The notes below the pieces were generated by a model. The model made no database searches and had not been told where the DNA came from. It worked only from the letters and a program-made list of their open reading frames with translations. From contig JAPKMP010000004.1 in assembly GCA_026645935.1 (NCBI GenBank), positions 1-44,046 on the forward strand: 44,046 nucleotides of DNA, given 5' to 3'. Source of the DNA: Candidatus Villigracilaceae bacterium (GTDB lineage Bacteria; Chloroflexota; Anaerolineae; Anaerolineales; Villigracilaceae). The translations under genes were made by a program, and so were the position numbers. Of the stretch, positions 15,960 through 24,776 are shown piece by piece; position 1 is the first letter of the stretch, and every line of letters starts with the position of its first letter.

Positions 15960-16992
15960 GGATCGTTTTGGCAACCTGGCGTATCAACTAGCGGCTCTTT
16001 TGCTTGCGTTCGGGGTTGTTTCGCTCATTTTGATCTCAGTGGACGCTTCACCCTCGGAAACCTATAAAAATATTTTCAAAGGTTCGTTTGGCGAAATGCG
16101 GAAGTTCGCCGAAGTGCTGGTTGCTTTTGTTCCACTACTTCTGGTAACAGCGGGCCTGTTGGTAACCTTTTCCTCCGGCTTGTGGAACATTGGGGTGGAG
16201 GGTCAGGTGGTGCTGGGAGCGATAGCGACCACATGGGTATACCGTTTATTACTCGAAAGCGGCCTGCCGCCTGGGTTGATCATCGCGCTTGCCATCCTTG
16301 GTGGAATGGTTGGCGGCGCAATTTGGGCGGCGCTGGCGGGCATCCTCAAGGTGTTTGGCGGTGTGAACGAGATTTTCGGCGGGCTGGGTTTGAATTTTGT
16401 CTCAACCGCGCTGACGATCTACCTCATCTTCGGTCCGTGGAAACGCCCGGGCGTTGCCTCCATGAGCGGGACGGTGCCATTCCCGGATGAGTTTTCCCTG
16501 CCCCTCCTGGCAAACCTGCGCATCAGCCCATGGGCTTTGGTGATTGCGTTTGTTGGGATCGTGGTGATCTATTTTCTGTTGCAAGGCACGTATTTCGGTC
16601 TGCGCCTAAAAGCAGTGGGGAAGAACTTCCGCGCGGCGTATTTGTTGGGCATTCCCACCTGGCAATACGCTATGTACTCCTTCCTTATCTGCGGCGCATT
16701 GGCGGGTGCGGCCGGCGCCGTGCAGGTGGCGGCGGTTTACCACCGTCTTATCCCCTCCATTTCCAGTGGATATGGATATTTAGGGCTCATGGTTGCCATG
16801 TTGATCAATTATCAGGCGCTATGGGCGGTGCCGGTGGCGCTTTTCTTTGCCGCGTTGAATATTGGCAGCATTCAACTTCCCATCGTCATGAAACTCGACT
16901 CGTCGCTTTCCGGGGTATTACAAGGTGTGCTGGTCCTGTTCGTGTTGCTTGCGGCGGGCGTGCGCCAGAAATTTGGGAGAAAGGCTCAATAA
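15952..16992 (+). CDS. ABC permease of BMP-type importer 1 (first)
   Basis: A 346-residue inner-membrane permease of the branched-chain/nucleoside family, with about ten hydrophobic segments. The conserved FSSGLWNIGVEGQVVLGA (about 76-93) and the KAVGKNFRAAYLLGI loop (about 220) identify the YufP-like half of a BMP importer. The start at 15952 uses AAAGGAG inside the ATPase gene; an earlier in-frame start lies deep in the ATPase and is rejected. It would pair with the next gene product to form the membrane channel. Confidence 0.88.
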   Translation: MIKDRFGNLAYQLAALLLAFGVVSLILISVDASPSETYKNIFKGSFGEMRKFAEVLVAFVPLLLVTAGLLVTFSSGLWNIGVEGQVVLGAIATTWVYRLLLESGLPPGLIIALAILGGMVGGAIWAALAGILKVFGGVNEIFGGLGLNFVSTALTIYLIFGPWKRPGVASMSGTVPFPDEFSLPLLANLRISPWALVIAFVGIVVIYFLLQGTYFGLRLKAVGKNFRAAYLLGIPTWQYAMYSFLICGALAGAAGAVQVAAVYHRLIPSISSGYGYLGLMVAMLINYQALWAVPVALFFAALNIGSIQLPIVMKLDSSLSGVLQGVLVLFVLLAAGVRQKFGRKAQ

Positions 16993-17990
16993 TGTCACAG
17001 GAAACGATCCTTATTGGCTTGGCAGGCGTGCTTGCCTCTGCCTCTCCCTTGATCTTTGCCGTCATCGGCGAAACGCTTTCTGAACGCGCGGGCGTCATCA
17101 ATCTCTCCATGAACGGAACGATTTTGCTTGCCGCCATGGGCGGGTTTGCTGTTGCCTATACCACAGATAATATTGTGCTTGGTTTTTTGGGGGGCATGTT
17201 GATCGGCGCGCTTGTGGCGTTGGTCGTAGCGTTTGCAAGCATCACACTTCAACAGTCGCAAGTGGCGGTGGGTTTCGTCCTGGCGCTCACCTGCCGTGAC
17301 CTGTCCTACTTCCTTGGCAACCCCTACATGGGACTGCCCGGTCCCCGATTGCAAGCCTTGCCGATTCCCGTGCTTAGCGATATTCCAGTCATTGGGCAAT
17401 TGTTCTTTCGCCATGATGTCATAACCTACATCAGCTTTATCGCCATTTTCCTTGCATGGCTGTGGATTTTCCGAACCCGCCCGGGGTTGATGTTGCAAGG
17501 CATAGGCGAGAAACCAGCCGCGGCATACATCCGAGGCGCGAACGTCAACGTGATGCGCTACGTCTATACCATTATTGGCGGGGCATTGATCGGGTTGGCG
17601 GGTCCTGCTTTCTCGCTAGCGACCCGCGCCGGCTGGATGGGAACGATTTCTGGACTGGATGGTTTCGGCTGGATTGCCCTCTCCATCACCATCTTTGGCG
17701 GTTGGAACCCGGTGCGCGGCGCGCTGGGCGCATACCTTTTTGCCTTCCTGCAATGGTTGGGTCTGGTGCTTCAACCCGTATTGACCCAGGTACCTTCACA
17801 GGTATTACAGGTTGCGCCGTTCCCTTTGATGATCCTAACGCTTCTGCTCGTCAACATCGGCAATGCCGAATGGGTCGAGCGGACCCTGGCTGCCATGCCT
17901 GAATCTGCCCGGAAGATATTTTCCAAAATCCTGCGTGCCATGCGGACATCTCCGCCCGCAGCGTTGGGCGTGCCATTCGAACGGGATTAA
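16992..17990 (+). CDS. ABC permease of BMP-type importer 1 (second)
   Basis: A 332-residue permease, YufQ-like partner of the previous gene. ASASPLIFAVIGETLSERAGVINLSMNG (about 12-39) is the family's signature region, and GIGEKPAAAYIRGANVNVMRY marks the cytoplasmic coupling loop. The start codon overlaps the previous stop (TAATG). An open frame running back to 16530 exists but lies within the first permease gene. A strong terminator 33 bases downstream ends the importer 1 operon. Confidence 0.88.
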   Translation: MSQETILIGLAGVLASASPLIFAVIGETLSERAGVINLSMNGTILLAAMGGFAVAYTTDNIVLGFLGGMLIGALVALVVAFASITLQQSQVAVGFVLALTCRDLSYFLGNPYMGLPGPRLQALPIPVLSDIPVIGQLFFRHDVITYISFIAIFLAWLWIFRTRPGLMLQGIGEKPAAAYIRGANVNVMRYVYTIIGGALIGLAGPAFSLATRAGWMGTISGLDGFGWIALSITIFGGWNPVRGALGAYLFAFLQWLGLVLQPVLTQVPSQVLQVAPFPLMILTLLLVNIGNAEWVERTLAAMPESARKIFSKILRAMRTSPPAALGVPFERD

Positions 17991-18023
17991 AAACCCCAGC
18001 CTCTTTCGACGTTTTGCCTATAC

Positions 18024-18060
18024 AACACCCCAAATGCTCCTGCCTTTTGGGGTGTTTTTC
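18024..18060 (+). terminator. Rho-independent terminator of importer 1 operon
   Basis: AACACCCCAAA (18024-18034) and TTTGGGGTGTT (18046-18056) make a perfect 11-base-pair stem with an 11-base loop, and the T-run continues to 18059. It is the clearest plus-strand terminator in the island and separates importer 1 from the regulator and importer 2. Confidence 0.9.
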
Positions 18061-18099
18061 TTAAATCATGCAGGTAGGTGATGAATGTCACTTGAAGGC

Positions 18100-18131
18100 G
18101 TTTGTATAATATTGTACAAAAAAGGTCAGAC
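18100..18131 (+). promoter_or_regulatory. Promoter and candidate operator of second GntR gene
   Basis: TATAAT (18105-18110) is a perfect -10 hexamer, though the -35 is weak. The palindrome TTGTACAA (18112-18119) covers the expected transcription start, and TTTGTA/TACAAA form a wider inverted repeat. GTCAGAC (18125-18131) is also the core of the palindrome at the island promoter (1536-1546). This suggests autoregulation by the GntR protein. Confidence 0.5.
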
Positions 18132-18147
18132 GACTATCCTCCTACCA

Positions 18148-18879
18148 ATGAACCTCATTCAAACGCGGTCAGTATCCAATGCAGTCGATGAGATCCTTCT
18201 GGAACGTATTCGGGATGGAACGTACGCGCCCGGGAGTCGAATCCCATCGGAGAGTGAATTGTCGGATGAACTGGGGGTGAGCCGCGCCACGGTGCGGACA
18301 GCGCTTGCAAAACTCGCAGCGAATGGTTTGATCCTGCGAATCCAGGGTAATGGCACCTTCGTCAATGCCCGCATAAAGCAGGCGAGCGTACAACCCGGCA
18401 ATTTATGGGACTTGGTCCAATTAATTGAAGGCAATGGATTCAAATCTTCCATACGCCTGTTAGCCATGAAGCGAAAGCCCGCCAGCGAAAAGGAGGCGCA
18501 CGTGCTTGCCTTGGAGCCCGGCGACGAAGTGATCCATTTTCAACGGGTCTTCCAAGCGGATGAGCGTCCCGTCATCCTGGCAGATAATGCCGTGCCAGCC
18601 GCTCTGCTGCGTGAACCCTTGGAGAACATGGATGGGGGAATTCATATTCGCGATATTTTCAAAAATTACTTCCATCAAAAGATTGCCTTTGCCATAACGG
18701 ACATTCATTCTGTTTTGATCGCGGAGGAAACCTGCGAGGTTCTGGGCGGCGATGCGGGCAGGGCGATTTTGCAGTTGAATGTGACGTTTTACGGGAGGAA
18801 TAATCTTCCGCTTGCTTACGGTGTGAACTATTTCGACGATTCCGTCCTTCGTTTGACCCTTGTTCAAACCTGGAGTTGA
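18148..18879 (+). CDS. GntR-family regulator, HutC subfamily (between importers)
   Basis: A 243-residue repressor with an N-terminal winged helix (about residues 8-75, SRIPSESELSDELGVSRATVRTAL and QGNGTFV) and a UTRA ligand domain (about 90-240). It is only distantly similar to the other GntR protein of the island, so the two may sense different ligands. The ATG at 18148 gives the usual short N-terminus. An earlier start at 18085 has a better ribosome site but would put the promoter and palindrome inside the gene. Its place between the two importer operons suggests control of nucleoside or purine uptake. Confidence 0.85.
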   Translation: MNLIQTRSVSNAVDEILLERIRDGTYAPGSRIPSESELSDELGVSRATVRTALAKLAANGLILRIQGNGTFVNARIKQASVQPGNLWDLVQLIEGNGFKSSIRLLAMKRKPASEKEAHVLALEPGDEVIHFQRVFQADERPVILADNAVPAALLREPLENMDGGIHIRDIFKNYFHQKIAFAITDIHSVLIAEETCEVLGGDAGRAILQLNVTFYGRNNLPLAYGVNYFDDSVLRLTLVQTWS

Positions 18880-18933
18880 TTTTTCCATGACGGTTTTATT
18901 TTCCGATATCGGCGCCTGAGAGGAATTATTCTG

Positions 18934-20067
18934 ATGCGACAACGACTTGAGACTCTATTCGATGCGTTGCTTCCCGTGATCGCCACCCTTGCCGCGCTGG
19001 CAGTCGGGGCGGTCATGCTCCTGTTCTTGAAAGTCAATCCGCTCGAAGCCTATGCGGCGCTTCTGAAGGGCGCGTTCGGCAGTTTTAACTCGTTTGCAGA
19101 AACGCTGGTCAAAGCCACGCCATTGCTTTTGGTTGCTCTGGGAATTTGCATCTCCTTCCGCGGAGACGTCATCAATATCGGCGGCGAGGGGCAGATGATC
19201 GTCGGCGCGATCTTGGCGACTTGGATCGGCCTGACATTTACCGATGCCCCCGGCTGGTTGATCATTACATTGGCTCTGCTCGCCGGTTTTTTGGGCGGCG
19301 CAGTCTGGGGTGGCATCCCTGGCGCGCTCAAAGCGTATTTCAATGTGAATGAGATACTCAGCACGGTGATGATGAACGCCATTGCGGTGCAATTAATGAA
19401 CTTCCTCCTGCGCGGACCCATGATCGATCCGTCGCAGGCTGAGGTGGCTTCAAAAATTCCGCAGACCGCCCGCCTGCTCGACGCCTTTCAACTTGAGCGC
19501 CTAGCGCCGACACGTTTGCATATGGGCGCTTTGATCGCAGTCGTCCTCGCCGTCCTTGTTTACATCCTGCTTTGGCGGACGACGCTCGGCTATCGAATCC
19601 GTGCGGTTGGACAGAACCCGCATGCTTCACGCTATGCGGGTATTAAAGTGCCGCGATATGTGGTGACGGCTCTCCTGCTCAGCGGAGCGTTTGCCGGGCT
19701 GGCGGGCGCGATTCAAGTTTATGGTGTGAACTACCGCATGATTACAGACGGCTCCGCCTCCGGGTTTACGGGATCGGCTGGCTTCAACGGGATTGTGGCG
19801 GCGTTGTTCGGGCAATTGCATCCTTTGTGGTCCATTCCCGCGTCGGTGCTGTTTGGCGCGCTATTGGTGGGCGCAAACAGTATGCAGAGAATGGTACAGG
19901 TGCCCTCGGCGTTGATTACTGTCTTGAATGGTTTGGTCGTGATCTTTGTCGTCAGCAGTGAGATTTGGCGGCGGCGCAGGCAGAGGCGCAGGCTGGTCGT
20001 CGGCGAAGAAGAAGCTCCACCAAAGCCGGACAAGTCCCAGGTCCAGACGGGAGAGGCGCAGAAATGA
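18934..20067 (+). CDS. ABC permease of BMP-type importer 2 (first)
   Basis: A 377-residue permease with about ten membrane segments. GICISFRGDVINIGGEGQMIVGA (about 70-92) and RAVGQNPHASRYAGIKV identify the YufP-like half. The last 40 residues are a basic then acidic soluble tail (EIWRRRRQRRR onward) that permease 1 of the other importer lacks. GAGAGG precedes the start. It follows the regulator by 54 bases, so both may share a transcript. The stop overlaps the next start as ATGA. Confidence 0.88.
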   Translation: MRQRLETLFDALLPVIATLAALAVGAVMLLFLKVNPLEAYAALLKGAFGSFNSFAETLVKATPLLLVALGICISFRGDVINIGGEGQMIVGAILATWIGLTFTDAPGWLIITLALLAGFLGGAVWGGIPGALKAYFNVNEILSTVMMNAIAVQLMNFLLRGPMIDPSQAEVASKIPQTARLLDAFQLERLAPTRLHMGALIAVVLAVLVYILLWRTTLGYRIRAVGQNPHASRYAGIKVPRYVVTALLLSGAFAGLAGAIQVYGVNYRMITDGSASGFTGSAGFNGIVAALFGQLHPLWSIPASVLFGALLVGANSMQRMVQVPSALITVLNGLVVIFVVSSEIWRRRRQRRRLVVGEEEAPPKPDKSQVQTGEAQK

Positions 20068-20996
20068 TCACGGACCTCTTTTCAACCACGGTCCTTATCG
20101 GCATCCTTGCATCCGGCATCCGCCTTGCTACTCCCTATTTGTATGCGGCGATAGGTGAAACTTTCAGCCAGAAGAGTGGGGTGCTCAACCTCGGCGTGGA
20201 GGGACAGATGCTGATCGGTTCGTTTGCGGCGTTCTATGTGGCCTTCACGACCGGGAACCTCTGGCTGGGCTTGCTGGTTGCGATGATCGTTGGCGCATTG
20301 ATGGGGCTGGTGATGGCGTTTGTGACCGTGAACCTGCACGCGCAGCAGGGTATCAGCGGCATTGGGTTTTACCTTTTCGGGCTGGGCTTGAGCGACCTGC
20401 TCTTCCAGCGCCTGATTGGAAACGTGGAAACGATCAAGGGGTTCGAGAAGATCTATATTCCGGGCTTGAGCGATATTCCGGGCATCGGTCAGATTTTATT
20501 CAACCAGAATATTTTGGTGTATGGCGCGTATTTGCTGGTGCCGCTTGCCTGGTTCGTCCTCAACAAGACGACGCTTGGGTTGAAGATCCGCGCCGTGGGC
20601 GAAAACCCGGATGCGGCCGATTCTTTGGGCGTGAGCGTGGCGCGGGTGCGATATTTCACCATTGTCCTGGGCGGCGCGCTTTCGGGAATTGCAGGCGCCT
20701 CGCTTTCGATTGCGCTGCTGAACGTCTTCCAGCAAAATATGACCAGCGGGCTTGGCTTCATTGCCGTGGCGCTGGTTTATTTCGGCGCGTGGAAGCCCGT
20801 GGGGGTGCTGGGCGGCGCGCTGCTCTTCAGCATGGTCAATTCGTTGCAATTGTGGATCCAGGTGTTGGGCATTCCGATTCCTTCGGATATTGCCGTGATG
20901 ATGCCGTACGTGCTGACGATCCTTGTTCTGGTGGCGACGGTGTCGCGCGTCCGTGCACCGTCCGCTTTGACGAAGCCCTTTGAAAGGGATGAATAA
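20064..20996 (+). CDS. ABC permease of BMP-type importer 2 (second)
   Basis: A 310-residue YufQ-like permease. Signature region RLATPYLYAAIGETFSQKSGVLNLGVEGQ (about 17-45) and RAVGENPDAADSLGVSVARVRY (about 180) are present, with about nine hydrophobic segments. The start at 20064 overlaps the previous stop; a reading back to 19965 lies inside the first permease. It forms the channel with the previous product and belongs with the binding protein and ATPase that follow. Confidence 0.88.
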   Translation: MITDLFSTTVLIGILASGIRLATPYLYAAIGETFSQKSGVLNLGVEGQMLIGSFAAFYVAFTTGNLWLGLLVAMIVGALMGLVMAFVTVNLHAQQGISGIGFYLFGLGLSDLLFQRLIGNVETIKGFEKIYIPGLSDIPGIGQILFNQNILVYGAYLLVPLAWFVLNKTTLGLKIRAVGENPDAADSLGVSVARVRYFTIVLGGALSGIAGASLSIALLNVFQQNMTSGLGFIAVALVYFGAWKPVGVLGGALLFSMVNSLQLWIQVLGIPIPSDIAVMMPYVLTILVLVATVSRVRAPSALTKPFERDE

Positions 20997-21080
20997 GTTA
21001 ATAAGGAGGTACACATCGAGAGTATGTTCCCTTTTGAGTTCGTTCGACCAAAAAACCAAAATCCTGATATGGAGAAGAAG

Positions 21081-22142
21081 ATGAAAAAGATTTCCCTGTT
21101 CGTAACGTTCATACTTGCCCTGGCATTGGCGTTGAGCGCATGCGGCGCTCCTGCCGAGCCCGCCGTGGAAGAACCCGCCGCCACCGAAGCTCCTGCCGAA
21201 GCGACCGAAGCTGCCGCTACCGAAGCGGCTCCGGCGGAACCGTTCCGAGTGGCTGTTGTCATGCCCAGCACGATCAATGACCTGGCGTTCGGTCAGTCCA
21301 TGTACGATGCGCTTGTGCGCGTTCAAGAAGAAATGGGCGGACCTGATGCCTTCGAATTCGTCTACTCTGAAAGCATGTTCGTTGTGGACGATGCGGCTGC
21401 TGCGATCCGCGACTATGCCACCCAGGACTTCGACCTGATCATTGCCCACGGTTCGCAGTACGGCTCCTCATTGCAGGAGATCGCCCCGGACTTCCCGGAC
21501 ACCAGCTTTGCCTGGGGCACCACGGTGGATACCTTCGGGCTTCCCAACGTCTTTGCCTATGAAGCCGCCTCACATGAAGGCGGATACGTCAACGGTGTGA
21601 TCGCCGCCTCCCTCTCGAAGAGTAATGTGATCGGCGTTGTCGGTCCTATCGAGACCGGCGATGCAAAATTGTACGTGGACGGTTTCAAAGCCGGCGTTAC
21701 CGCAACCAACCCTGATATCACCGTGAACGTCAACTATATCGGTTCGTTCTCCGACGTGGCGCTTGCCTCTGAAGCTGCGACCACTCACATCGCCGCCGGC
21801 GCCGACGTGTTGACCGGCTCGGCGCAGATGGTGACAGGCGCGATCGGTAAGGCTGATGAAGCCGGTGTCCTCTGGCTCGGCACCCAGTCCAGCCAGGCGT
21901 CTCTTGCTCCTTCCATCGTGGTTGCCACACAGGTCTTCCACTGGGAGGTTGTCCTCATGGAGATCATTGCCCTCGTGAATGAAGGCACCCTCGGTGGGCA
22001 GTCCTTTGAGATCAACCTTGAGAATGGCGGCGAGGTCATCGAATTCAACGATGGATACGCCCTGCCCGATGAAGTCAAGACTCTGGCGGAAACAACCGTT
22101 CAGGGAATCATCGACGGCTCCGTCACCTTCACCCTGCCTTAA
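21081..22142 (+). CDS. BMP-family substrate-binding lipoprotein (importer 2)
   Basis: A 353-residue lipoprotein: signal peptide, lipobox LSAC with Cys about 22, an Ala/Pro/Thr/Glu linker to about residue 52, then a BMP domain starting FRVAVVMPSTINDLAFGQSMYDAL. It is more like the purine-associated BMP proteins than the first one, which is larger. The start at 21081 follows GGAG at good spacing. In-frame upstream starts (21024, 21069) would put charged residues before the signal peptide. A perfect AAGGAGG at 21003-21009 is too far from any of them. A GCAA-loop hairpin follows the gene. Confidence 0.87.
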   Translation: MKKISLFVTFILALALALSACGAPAEPAVEEPAATEAPAEATEAAATEAAPAEPFRVAVVMPSTINDLAFGQSMYDALVRVQEEMGGPDAFEFVYSESMFVVDDAAAAIRDYATQDFDLIIAHGSQYGSSLQEIAPDFPDTSFAWGTTVDTFGLPNVFAYEAASHEGGYVNGVIAASLSKSNVIGVVGPIETGDAKLYVDGFKAGVTATNPDITVNVNYIGSFSDVALASEAATTHIAAGADVLTGSAQMVTGAIGKADEAGVLWLGTQSSQASLAPSIVVATQVFHWEVVLMEIIALVNEGTLGGQSFEINLENGGEVIEFNDGYALPDEVKTLAETTVQGIIDGSVTFTLP

Positions 22143-22162
22143 ACCGATTCAGATTTTGCACC

Positions 22163-22186
22163 GGGAGTCTCCGCAAGGAGACTCCC
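22163..22186 (+). promoter_or_regulatory. GNRA-loop hairpin between binding-protein and ATPase genes
   Basis: GGGAGTCTCC (22163-22172), loop GCAA, and GGAGACTCCC (22177-22186) form a perfect 10-base-pair stem with a stable GNRA-type tetraloop. No T-run follows, so it more likely protects or processes the upstream message than ends transcription. It is the counterpart of the hairpin at 14401-14430 in importer 1, with unrelated sequence. Confidence 0.8.
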
Positions 22187-22202
22187 ACCAGAGGATGGCG
22201 CA

Positions 22203-23771
22203 ATGACCGAATCAAACAAACTCCCCTCCGGGCAGACACGCATCGACAGCCTGGAAATGCTCAACATCACCAAACGCTTCCCCGGCGTGCTTGCCAGCGA
22301 CCACGTCAACTTCGACGTGAAGAGCGGCGAAGTCCATGCTTTGCTGGGCGAAAACGGCGCGGGCAAAAGCACCTTGATGAAGATTCTCTACGGCTTGTAT
22401 CACCCGGATGAAGGCGAAATCCTATTGAATGACAAGCCTGTCAGCATTGCATCCCCCAACGATTCGATCGGCCTTGGCATCGGCATGATCCATCAGCATT
22501 TCATGCTTGTACCCACGCTGACGGTTGCTGAAAATGTCGCTCTCGGGTTGCCATCCACCCGCGGATTCATGACCGACCTCGACCAGGTTTCGAAGCGCAT
22601 TCTTGAATTGGCAAAGATATACAGCTTGAAGATCGATCCGGACGCCTACATCTGGCAGTTGTCGGTGGGGCAGCAGCAGCGCGTGGAGATCATCAAAGCC
22701 CTGTATCGTGGCGCGGCGTTGCTCATCCTCGACGAGCCGACAGCTGTCCTCACCCCGCAGGAAGTGGACGAGTTGTTCGTCATCATGCGGCAAATGGTGA
22801 AGGACGGGCATGGACTTATTTTCATTTCTCATAAACTGCACGAAGTGGTCGAGATCAGCAACCGCGTCACCGTGCTGCGCGACGGACGAAAGATCGGCAC
22901 GCGGCCAACATCCGAAGTCACCAAACAGGACCTCGCCAACTGGATGGTCGGACGCGAGGTGGGGTTTATTCCCGACCGAGGCGTTGTCGATCGCGGTGAA
23001 GCGCGCCTCGAACTCAATAACATTTCCTGCAGTAGTGACCGCGGCACCCCCGGCTTGCGGGGCGTCACTCTGGAAGTTTGCTCCGGCGAGATTTTGGGAA
23101 TAGCGGGTGTTTCGGGAAACGGTCAGCGCGAACTCGCCGAGGTCATTGCCGGTTTGCGGAAAGCCGCCAGCGGGCAGGTTGTTCTCGAAGGGCAGGATGT
23201 TACAGGCTTGCCCCCTGCCGCACGCGCAGACCGGATGCTTTCCTACATTCCGGAGGAGCGGATGCGTGACGGCGTGATCAGGGAATTCACCGTCGCCGAA
23301 AATATGGTGCTGCGCGAACATGAAAAACGTCCTTACTCGCGGGCGGGCTTTCTCAACCTTGGCAAAATTTCCCGCCATGCCGATGAGTTGATAAAAAGAT
23401 TCCATGTCAAGACCCCCTCGCGCGACACGCTCGCAAAGAATCTTTCCGGCGGAAATATCCAAAAAGTGGTGCTGGCACGCGAAATCAGCCGCGCGCCGCG
23501 CGTTGTTATCGCCGCCCAGCCCACACGCGGACTTGACATTGGCGCAACGGAATACGTCCGCGAACAATTGCTCGAACAACGCCGCAACGGTGTTGCCATC
23601 ATGCTCATCTCGGAAGACCTCGATGAGATCCTCGCACTCTCTGACCGCATCGCAGTGTTATACGAAGGACGAGTAATGGATATCGTTCCGCGCGAACACG
23701 CCACGCCCGAAAAACTCGGCTTGTTGATGGCGGGCGTCCATCTTGAAGAGAGTGTTTCTGTTGTAAAATAA
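22203..23771 (+). CDS. ABC importer ATPase, two-domain (importer 2)
   Basis: A 522-residue fused ATPase. Domain 1 has GENGAGKST (about 50-58), MIHQHFMLVPTLTVAENV (a hallmark of BMP-type ATPases), LSVGQQQRVEI and LILDEPTAVLTPQE. Domain 2 has GVSGNGQRE, YIPEERMRDG, LSGGNIQKVVLAREI and VIAAQPTRGLD. It is a closer match to the standard YufO-type ATPase than the importer 1 ATPase, which lacks the HQHFMLVP element (it has HQDPLDFPPM). It completes importer 2. Confidence 0.92.
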   Translation: MTESNKLPSGQTRIDSLEMLNITKRFPGVLASDHVNFDVKSGEVHALLGENGAGKSTLMKILYGLYHPDEGEILLNDKPVSIASPNDSIGLGIGMIHQHFMLVPTLTVAENVALGLPSTRGFMTDLDQVSKRILELAKIYSLKIDPDAYIWQLSVGQQQRVEIIKALYRGAALLILDEPTAVLTPQEVDELFVIMRQMVKDGHGLIFISHKLHEVVEISNRVTVLRDGRKIGTRPTSEVTKQDLANWMVGREVGFIPDRGVVDRGEARLELNNISCSSDRGTPGLRGVTLEVCSGEILGIAGVSGNGQRELAEVIAGLRKAASGQVVLEGQDVTGLPPAARADRMLSYIPEERMRDGVIREFTVAENMVLREHEKRPYSRAGFLNLGKISRHADELIKRFHVKTPSRDTLAKNLSGGNIQKVVLAREISRAPRVVIAAQPTRGLDIGATEYVREQLLEQRRNGVAIMLISEDLDEILALSDRIAVLYEGRVMDIVPREHATPEKLGLLMAGVHLEESVSVVK

Positions 23772-23900
23772 CGAAACAATTTATCCATTGGTTCGGTGGT
23801 CGTGGCAAGGTAGTCGAAGATCCCGCACAGCAGGACCCACGGCGTTGGGCGTTCAAGCCCATCGAAAAGCGCCGCCGTTCATTTTGAAAGGACACCACCC

Positions 23901-24770
23901 ATGAACCTTTGGCAGGAATACAAACGTCCCGTCTCCGTCCCGGAGGCTGTCCAGGCGCTTGCATCGGCAGCCGGCCCCGCGTTGCCTGTTGCGGGCGGCA
24001 CGGATTTGTTGCTCGATCTGAAACAGGGACGTCACACCCCCGTTCATACTTTAGTCGACCTTACTTTCATTCCCGAGATGTCTGCGCTCGAGGCAAGAGG
24101 GGATTCGCTTTTTATCGGCGCCGCCGTTCCGGTCAATCGCGTCGCGCTGGACCCGCTGACTGCGGCGCACGCCCAGGCATTGGTCGAAGCCTGTAACTTG
24201 ATCGCCGGTCCGCAAGTGCGCAATACCGCCACCCTGGGTGGAAATGTTGCTCATGCCCTCCCCGCTGCAGATGGGACCATCGCGCTTACAGCATTGAACG
24301 CCGAAACCGAAGTTGCAAGCGTAACCGGCACAAGACGGATGCCTTTCACTTCACTGTTTGCCGGACCCGGCAAATCCGTCATCGACAAAACAAAAGAAAT
24401 AATCGTTGGCTTCTACCTGCCGCTTTCCACTCCCCATAGTGCTTCATGTTTTAAACGTATCATGCGTCCGCAGGGAGTTGCCCTTCCCATTTTGAATTGC
24501 GCCGTCTGGCTCGAGCGGGATGGCGATATCGTTGGCGATATCCGCATTGCGGTCGGGCCGGGCGGTTCCACTCCCTTCCGCGCCAACGACGCCGAAGGTA
24601 CCTTAGAAGGGAAAACCCTTACTGAAGAGACATTCAATCTTACATTGGATGCCCTGCTCGCCCAAGCCAAATTCCGTGACTCCGCCCGCCGCGCCAGCGC
24701 AGAATACCGCCGTCACATCGTCGGCGGCTTGTTCAAGGATGTACTTTACACCGCGTGGGGAAGAACGTAA
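23901..24770 (+). CDS. Molybdenum hydroxylase FAD subunit (YgfM/XdhB-like)
   Basis: A 289-residue FAD-binding subunit of the xanthine dehydrogenase/CO dehydrogenase family. The FAD site is shown by PVAGGTDLLLDLK (about 29-41) and NTATLGGNVAHALPAADG (about 111-128). The C-terminal domain ends about where the family does. It passes electrons from the iron-sulfur clusters to NAD or another acceptor. AAAGGA precedes the start. The 129-base gap after the importer ATPase holds short GC-rich inverted repeats (GGGC/GCCC near 23850) but no clear terminator or promoter. Confidence 0.88.
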   Translation: MNLWQEYKRPVSVPEAVQALASAAGPALPVAGGTDLLLDLKQGRHTPVHTLVDLTFIPEMSALEARGDSLFIGAAVPVNRVALDPLTAAHAQALVEACNLIAGPQVRNTATLGGNVAHALPAADGTIALTALNAETEVASVTGTRRMPFTSLFAGPGKSVIDKTKEIIVGFYLPLSTPHSASCFKRIMRPQGVALPILNCAVWLERDGDIVGDIRIAVGPGGSTPFRANDAEGTLEGKTLTEETFNLTLDALLAQAKFRDSARRASAEYRRHIVGGLFKDVLYTAWGRT

Positions 24771-24776
24771 TTATTC

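Noticed and set aside
16530-16991. Upstream extension of the second importer 1 permease
   Set aside because: It overlaps the first permease gene out of frame, and the ATG at 16992 coupled to the preceding stop gives the normal family N-terminus.
22422-23579. 385-residue minus-strand open frame
   Set aside because: It is fully inside the importer 2 ATPase gene, has no recognisable motif and no ribosome binding site.
23772-23900. Gap before the FAD subunit gene searched for a promoter or terminator
   Set aside because: Only short GC-rich inverted repeats were seen, with no T-run and no convincing -35/-10 pair.
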